From positions 44,161-108,160 of the forward strand of contig CAMIZL010000003.1 in the NCBI GenBank assembly GCA_946403295.1: a DNA stretch of 64,000 bases, written 5' to 3'. Both the position numbers and the translations under genes were made by a program. This document shows positions 58,629-64,000 of this stretch, piece after piece. This stretch comes from an uncultured Clostridia bacterium (GTDB taxonomy: Bacteria > Bacillota > Clostridia > Lachnospirales > Lachnospiraceae). Position 1 is the first letter of the stretch; every line of letters starts with the position of its first letter. The notes beneath the pieces are model-generated. The model ran no database searches and was not told the origin of the DNA. It was given only the letters and a program-made list of their open reading frames with translations.

Positions 58629-59935
58629 ACGTTCACCCTCCGTACACTCTGAATTATAAAACTATTTGAATAATCATCCATAAGTTTGGCGGATTCTGGG
58701 AAAAATTCTTTTAAATGCTTTAAGGCTTCCTCGTCTTTTCCCATATTATAAGAAAAGTAATGCGCCCACAATTCTTTACCGGGGGTGTATTTACTGTACA
58801 AAGACCAATAAAGGCTATCATGTCCCCAGCCTCCATTTCTAAGAGCATTATTTGATACGCCTCCATAAACATCAGAAACACAAGCATAAGAAGCATCACC
58901 AATAAATGAATTATCGTGAGCCTTCTTTATATTTTTATACAAAGCTCGTTCATTGTAATCAAGACCATCAGGATCAGTACCAAACACAAAGGCATTAATC
59001 ACAGTATCCAAAGCTCGTTCCGCTTCTTCGTCTCCCTTGGTTATATAATTGTTATTATATGCTATTCCTGTAATGCTGTGTGGATTATTTTCGTTATAAT
59101 ACACATCATAGTATATAGTATCATATAGTGTAACAGTTTTTCCCATATCTTCACTGTAAAACTCATAACTGTGAGTATCAAATCCCCAGTAAGCTGATTT
59201 ATCGGCCAAGTCATCTATGCAATGTCCGCATTCATGAAAAAATGTTATATATGGACCCTTTCGATCCGAACCAAAATTTTCAGGATAATCAAAATTTAGT
59301 CCTTTAAAAAGAAATGGCCAGTAGTAGGCAGTATCATTCAAATCCCCATCGCTAATCTTATACTTTTTTATACATGACAAAAAGACAGAACGATACGGTT
59401 CATCCGCAGTATATACTAAATACTTTATATTGCTCTTATCCTCTTCTGTAAGCTTATTGTTATCTCCGGATGCCAGAAATCTATCAAATTCTTCTTTTAT
59501 AAATATATGATCTTTTTCAAAATCGTTTATTACGCTTTCCTTATCTTCGTCGGACGTTTCTAACAGCACCTGCCCACCTTTGGTATCCCTACATTTTGAG
59601 GTATCTATAACTGTTGATTCAAATAATCCCCCACAAACTCCGTACGAAATTGTACCACCATGTTCAGTAACACTCTTTTCAACCCTTTTGTATTCATCTA
59701 CAATACTATGAAGCGCTACACCAAGATTTGTAAGATTAACATTCCAATCATAAAGCTCATTACAAAGTTCTGACTGTCGGGACGTGATATCTGCACTGGC
59801 ACTGCCCAGGCTGCTGCCTATAGAATTCTTTACCATGCTTATCTCTTCCAAGCATTCATTTAACATCTTTGCTGCATCCCTAATCTCATCGGCCGCACCT
59901 AGCGCGGCACCCGTATTGATATAAAACTCACTCAT
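58625..59935 (-). CDS. Putative T7SS effector: shared N-domain plus HExxH metallopeptidase-like C-domain
   Basis: MSEFYINTGAALGAADEIRDAAKMLNECLEEISMVKNSIGSSLG...IVDEYKRVE; C-domain ITFFHECGHCIDDLADKS ... GGWGHDSLYW ... KELWAHYFSYNMGKDEEALKHLKEFFPES. Confidence 0.7.
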   Translation of the reverse strand: MSEFYINTGAALGAADEIRDAAKMLNECLEEISMVKNSIGSSLGSASADITSRQSELCNELYDWNVNLTNLGVALHSIVDEYKRVEKSVTEHGGTISYGVCGGLFESTVIDTSKCRDTKGGQVLLETSDEDKESVINDFEKDHIFIKEEFDRFLASGDNNKLTEEDKSNIKYLVYTADEPYRSVFLSCIKKYKISDGDLNDTAYYWPFLFKGLNFDYPENFGSDRKGPYITFFHECGHCIDDLADKSAYWGFDTHSYEFYSEDMGKTVTLYDTIYYDVYYNENNPHSITGIAYNNNYITKGDEEAERALDTVINAFVFGTDPDGLDYNERALYKNIKKAHDNSFIGDASYACVSDVYGGVSNNALRNGGWGHDSLYWSLYSKYTPGKELWAHYFSYNMGKDEEALKHLKEFFPESAKLMDDYSNSFIIQSVRRVNV

Positions 59936-59970
59936 ATAACTCCTTTATTTACCCTTTCTCCGTTTTTTAT

Positions 59971-60041
59971 GATATAACACAATTGTTTAGTTTTGTGTTG
60001 AATTCCTGACAGACGACACGTTTTCCTGACAGATGACATGT
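59971..60041 (-). promoter_or_regulatory. Shared promoter/operator module, copy D
   Basis: Direct repeats 60002-60021 and 60022-60041 (one mismatch); -10-like TGTTATATC at the same spacing; 5' of effector start 59935. Confidence 0.6.
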
Positions 60042-60091
60042 TTTGATCAAAAATCGACCTCAAAGATTCAAAAAGCACTTCAGCTTTTTCA

Positions 60092-60553
60092 TCATCTTTC
60101 TGATGTTATCAGCCATTTGCCCTGCGTAATGCCATACACTGCATCAACATCTCCTTTATTTAATAAATATCGATATTCATGACCGTTTTCCAATTAAATA
60201 TATAGTTCTTCTGAATTTTCAGTTTTATCAAGAGACAATTCCATAATAAGACCATCATCCAAATCATAAAAAAATTCCATTATATATTTCAGGTCTCTAT
60301 TATTTGCATCCATACCTAGCTCTTTGGCTATCATTGTTTTATTTGCTTCATATTCATTCGGATCTATCGTTTTTTCTGTCTCCATAACAACCTTTTCCTC
60401 TCCTTCAGATTCTTCCGTCAATTCAACTACATCATTATTCGAAGTTTTAATTATATTCTTATCCAATTCAGTCTCTTGTTTGTCCACAGAATTACTACAA
60501 GCAACCAACATTATGATTGATATTCCAATCACAACAAACAATTTAGTTATCAA
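60092..60553 (-). pseudogene. Lipoprotein gene with an in-frame stop (60194-60196); conceptual C-terminus reaches 60092
   Basis: Lipobox IIMLVACSNS; SEELYI-TAA-LENGHEYRYLLNKGDVDAVYGITQGKWLITSER, where a sister sequence reads ELYVKLGNGHKYRYLLNNG. Confidence 0.6.
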
Positions 60554-60711
60554 TTTTTTTACCTCCTGCCTATCTAAAACATCTGAGAATGTCTTTTACA
60601 AAAATACATTTTTTATTGGCTTTCAATAATACGCGACATTATAATAATTTGTCTTTCAATACCATATGTTATTCAACCGTTGTTATACATAAAATCAAAA
60701 GATAGCAATAT

Positions 60712-61509
60712 TTACTTAAGCGAATACCATATTACCGAGAAACTGTTCATCACAGTGAGTGCAAGTTCTCTGATATAACTCAACGAACCTAAACCATATA
60801 CTTCTATTTTATAATTCCGGGGTGCTAACTCACTATCATTTTCAAATATCAACACATAGCCGACTTTATTTACACCATTTAATTCCTTGGTACCAAGATA
60901 AATATTGTGTTGTTTATATTGGCTTGTGCAATCTTCCCGAAGCACCAATGTATCTGTTTCAATATAATTCTCATCGCTGTCAAGCAAAGCCTTTTCATTC
61001 AAATAGTCAACCCGACTAACGTATATATCAGAATCCCCCTTTAATAAATGACATTTATCAGGATTGGAATCATCCGCATCCGTTTGAATATAATTATGAG
61101 GATATTGAAAAACAATCAGTTCATCAGCCAGGAACATATCCAGCAACTCAATAGTCTGACCATCCTGTATTCCCTGTTGATCCAACTCATCCTCTATCAA
61201 GGTGGCAGATGTTCCGTCCCAATATACTTCTTTTTTATCCCCCATTCTATCTGATTTGATCAATTCATTGATTTGTTCAACCAAGTTTCCTTCCTTAAAA
61301 ATGTCTGATTTCTGGTTTTCATTTGATTTTATTAATTCTCCTGCATCGCCAAACTCATTATTATTCATAACAAAACTATCCTTTAATTCTTCCTGATTAC
61401 TCATACAACCTACTGTAGTTAAAATCACACACGCGATTGCTATAATAATTCTTTTTACCATACTGACCTTTTCACTCCTTATTTCCAACCATTTCCATAT
61501 ATATAGCAT
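60712..61509 (-). CDS. Lipoprotein, tandem family A (start probably internal at MVKRIIIAIACVIL)
   Basis: Lipobox VILTTVGCMSN; shares CHLLKGDSDIYVSRVDYL...GYVLIFENDSELAPRNYKIEVYGLG with neighbours. Confidence 0.65.
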   Translation of the reverse strand: MLYIWKWLEIRSEKVSMVKRIIIAIACVILTTVGCMSNQEELKDSFVMNNNEFGDAGELIKSNENQKSDIFKEGNLVEQINELIKSDRMGDKKEVYWDGTSATLIEDELDQQGIQDGQTIELLDMFLADELIVFQYPHNYIQTDADDSNPDKCHLLKGDSDIYVSRVDYLNEKALLDSDENYIETDTLVLREDCTSQYKQHNIYLGTKELNGVNKVGYVLIFENDSELAPRNYKIEVYGLGSLSYIRELALTVMNSFSVIWYSLK

Positions 61510-61541
61510 ATGTATTAGGCATTTGATTCCGTTTGTGTTGA

Positions 61542-61561
61542 ATTCCTGACAGACGACACGT
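61542..61561 (-). promoter_or_regulatory. Shared promoter/operator module, copy E (single repeat only)
   Basis: attcctgacagacgacacgt present once, second repeat replaced; 5' of ORF start 61509. Confidence 0.5.
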
Positions 61562-61622
61562 TTTGACCCGATTTTGATCCAAAAATCATGTTTTTCGTCC
61601 TGTTTGATTTTGTAATTAAAAT

Positions 61623-62375
61623 CTACATAATCGATTTATTTGCCGACACAGGACCGGGCAGTAATACTCTGAAATGATTTATTACTGTCCCTGCAACCAC
61701 TTTTACATAATCCATATTCCCAATCCCGTACACTTCAACCCTGTAACTGCGATGGGCATTTTCGCTTCCGTTTTCAAATAGCAAAACAAACCCCCCTTTT
61801 TTTGTATCATTAATTTCTTTTATTCCGACATATGTTTTATAGTTTTTGTAAGTTTTTAACCTGTCTTCACTTATTACCAATGATTCAGTAACAACATAAT
61901 TTTCATCCTCATCAAATTTTTTTACTTCTTCTTCGTAATCTATAGGACTTATAAAAATTTCAGTATCATCCCCTACCAAATGACATTTATCACTACGATC
62001 ATCAATTACATTCAGTTCATACCCCACGGGATATCTGAACGAGATCAATTCTTTTGCTCTGTAATGTTCTACTGCTTCAATTATTTGTCCATCGTCCATG
62101 CCGGTTCTATCTTTATCATTTTCATTTACTTTTATCTCAGCCGATGCACCATTCCAATACACGCTTTTTTCATCCTTGAGCTGATCTTCGTTTAAATATT
62201 TATTTAGAATTTCGACAGGAGTCATACCTTTCAAATCTTTTTCATCGTTTATAACCTCTGTAGTAGTAGTCATATCATCTTCAATTGATTTATCATGAAT
62301 AGATTTTGATTCATGACATGCAGCCAACATAAGCGCTGATACAATAATAGTTAATATTATTATTGATTTTGTCAT
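61623..62375 (-). CDS. Lipoprotein, tandem family A
   Basis: Lipobox VSALMLAACHES; CHLVGDDTEIFISPIDYEEE...GGFVLLFENGSENAHRSYRVEVYGIG. Confidence 0.65.
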   Translation of the reverse strand: MTKSIIILTIIVSALMLAACHESKSIHDKSIEDDMTTTTEVINDEKDLKGMTPVEILNKYLNEDQLKDEKSVYWNGASAEIKVNENDKDRTGMDDGQIIEAVEHYRAKELISFRYPVGYELNVIDDRSDKCHLVGDDTEIFISPIDYEEEVKKFDEDENYVVTESLVISEDRLKTYKNYKTYVGIKEINDTKKGGFVLLFENGSENAHRSYRVEVYGIGNMDYVKVVAGTVINHFRVLLPGPVSANKSIM

Positions 62376-62442
62376 CTATTGTTCTCCCTTCGTATTTAGA
62401 AGTGTTTTTATCAATTTTTGATCTCTTGTTTTTTTCTGAAAT

Positions 62443-62514
62443 CTCTGTAGCATATTTGATTCCGCTTGTTTTGAATTCCTGACAGACGACACGTTTTCCT
62501 GACAGACGACATGT
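62443..62514 (-). promoter_or_regulatory. Shared promoter/operator module, copy F
   Basis: Direct repeats 62475-62494 and 62495-62514; -10-like TGCTACAGA; 5' of ORF start 62375. Confidence 0.6.
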
Positions 62515-62539
62515 TACGAAAAAGGTAAGTCAACTTCCC

Positions 62540-63277
62540 TCAATTACCTTTGAGCGGATACCATATCACGGAAAAACCGTTCATTACGGTTAGAGCCAAT
62601 ATCGTGACATAGTCAAGTTCTCCCAATCCGTATACTTCAATCCTGTAGTCTCTCCTCGCCAGTTCACTTTTGTTTTCTAAGATCAGAACATACCCCGCCT
62701 TCTTTTTCCCATCTATATCTTTGGTACCGAAATACGTTTTATAGTTTTTATAATACTTTGTTGTCCCCTCCTTTAGACCCTTAAGGTCGATTTCGATATA
62801 GTTTTCGTCTTTATCAAACTCAGAAGAATCCTCAAGGTAATCAACTCTGCTAACAAAGAATTCGGCATCATCCTTTATAAAATGACAACTATCCGGATGA
62901 GTTTCATCAACATCCACCTGCTTAAATGTGCTGGGATAGTCAAACATGATCAAATTGTCGGCTATATAATGACTAACTCTTGAAAAGTCCAAATAGCCTC
63001 CATCTTCTCCTCCCACTACATCTTTTTCAACAGTACCAACGTTTATTCCATCCCAGATTACAGCCTCGTTTTCCGATGAATTCTGAATCATTTTATATAT
63101 CTGTTCCGAAGTACTCTTTTCATTATTTGTCATCTCTTCTGATAGGCTTTCATTACGGTTCATTTCTTTTCCACCTTCCACTTCATTATGCATTGGTAAA
63201 CATCCTGTAGTTGCAAATACAATACATATTAACGATATGATCAGTTTTTTCATTTTTTTCATTGTTTTGATTATCAT
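62540..63277 (-). CDS. Lipoprotein, tandem family A
   Basis: Lipobox CIVFATTGCLPM; CHFIKDDAEFFVSRVDYLEDS...GYVLILENKSELARRDYRIEVYGLG. Confidence 0.65.
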   Translation of the reverse strand: MIIKTMKKMKKLIISLICIVFATTGCLPMHNEVEGGKEMNRNESLSEEMTNNEKSTSEQIYKMIQNSSENEAVIWDGINVGTVEKDVVGGEDGGYLDFSRVSHYIADNLIMFDYPSTFKQVDVDETHPDSCHFIKDDAEFFVSRVDYLEDSSEFDKDENYIEIDLKGLKEGTTKYYKNYKTYFGTKDIDGKKKAGYVLILENKSELARRDYRIEVYGLGELDYVTILALTVMNGFSVIWYPLKGN

Positions 63278-63300
63278 CCTCTCGCATTTTCTATCATGTG

Positions 63301-63807
63301 TTATTTATACACATATGTTATACTTGTAAAGTTTTTTTTCATTACAACGTCATCGTTATAGATAAAATCACATAATTCAGCAGTCTTCGTTAAAACATCA
63401 TCCATCGTAACCGGATAATCAATCCCTTTTTCTTTAAGATTATCATTTAGATTATCACGAACAATTATTTCGTTTAGCCTTTCTATTCTGGAATTTACTA
63501 CAGTTGACGCAACAGCGATGATTTCATCTTCACACTTATTCAGCTCATCCAATGTTTTATTTTCTTTTTCTTGGGCCTCTGAAAGTGAACCATATAAAGC
63601 AATTCTTTTAAACTCTTTTTCATTATTTTTTATTTCCCGACGATCGATACTCAAAGGGGGAAAGCCAATAAAACCCAGATCAAGAGCCAGAGACAGCTTT
63701 TTTTCTATCAATATCTGCTCCTCACCCCTCTCTTTCTTATCACATCCGGATAATAACATCATAGCCAACAATACTAAGATGATAAGCAACATTCCATATC
63801 TTTTCAT
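63301..63807 (-). CDS. Lipoprotein of unknown function
   Basis: MKRYGMLLIILVLLAMMLLSGCDKK lipobox; helical remainder. Confidence 0.6.
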   Translation of the reverse strand: MKRYGMLLIILVLLAMMLLSGCDKKERGEEQILIEKKLSLALDLGFIGFPPLSIDRREIKNNEKEFKRIALYGSLSEAQEKENKTLDELNKCEDEIIAVASTVVNSRIERLNEIIVRDNLNDNLKEKGIDYPVTMDDVLTKTAELCDFIYNDDVVMKKNFTSITYVYK

Positions 63808-63825
63808 AATCCTTATTTTCCTTAA

Positions 63826-63936
63826 TCAATAGGTGCCCAGAGATTTCTCGGCCGCTCCCAGTAGTGGATCCAATGGTATACCAACAAAAGGAGCAGCCGA
63901 TTGAAGCAAAGTATCACGAGCCAGCGTATAATTGTT
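63826..63936 (-). pseudogene. Start-less 36-codon reading frame, possible displaced effector C-terminal tip
   Basis: NNYTLARDTLLQSAAPFVGIPLDPLLGAAEKSLGTY* in frame after a TAA; no start codon. Confidence 0.3.
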
Positions 63937-63944
63937 TTATTTCT

Positions 63945-64000
63945 CTATTTTTTATAAATCGTTTCTGTGATCTCAATAAGTTTTTTACTCAACCTATCAT
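63945..64000 (-). CDS. 3' end of a second copy of the 57882-58628 lipoprotein gene, runs off right edge
   Basis: DRLSKKLIEITETIYKK* identical in peptide to the C-terminus of 57882-58628, nearly identical in DNA. Confidence 0.65.
   Translation of the reverse strand, partial: DRLSKKLIEITETIYKK

Noticed and set aside
51640-62520. Recurring 20-bp repeats as a CRISPR array
   Set aside because: Copies come in pairs with no spacer, are kilobases apart and sit at promoter positions; no cas genes are visible.
43465-64000. Accessory region as a transposon, integrative element or prophage
   Set aside because: No transposase, integrase, relaxase or phage structural gene set recognised. The phage-head-like resemblance is limited to one metallopeptidase-like domain.

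Overview
The window is a Firmicutes/Clostridia-type (probably Lachnospiraceae-like) chromosomal segment with almost every gene on the minus strand. Roughly 1-43 kb is housekeeping: the start of a dcw cluster (mraZ-rsmH-ftsL-like-PBP), a PadR/DUF1700/DUF4097 operon, lgt, ychF, a two-component system with an ABC-2 exporter, a PilZ protein, rpe-rsgA-prkC-prpC-rlmN-rsmB-fmt-def-priA-murE, glgA, recN, trkA-like, a Na+/H+ antiporter, an XRE regulator, yebC, argR-nadK-tlyA, alaS, an aminotransferase and rny. A tRNA-Glu(CTC) at about 43.3 kb marks the boundary with an accessory region (about 43.4-64 kb, continuing past the right edge). I read this region as a WXG100/type VII-like polymorphic effector island. 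It has a second Ser/Thr kinase (with an LRR-like C-terminus), a PP2C phosphatase, VWA-FHA and degenerate FHA proteins, two DUF4176-like proteins, and five WXG100-type proteins plus one related helical protein. It also has three larger putative effectors sharing one N-terminal helical domain: two with Ala/Gly-rich beta-repeat-like C-termini and one with an HExxH metallopeptidase-like C-terminus. These sit beside membrane or lipoprotein genes that are candidate immunity proteins. A 20-bp tandem direct repeat (TGTCGTCTGTCAGGAA-type) recurs six times at this island's intergenic junctions, usually at a fixed distance from a -10-like element, and looks like a shared promoter/operator module. No secretion ATPase (EssC/FtsK-like), integrase or transposase is visible in the window. 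Family calls come from recognising motifs by eye; no database search was run.
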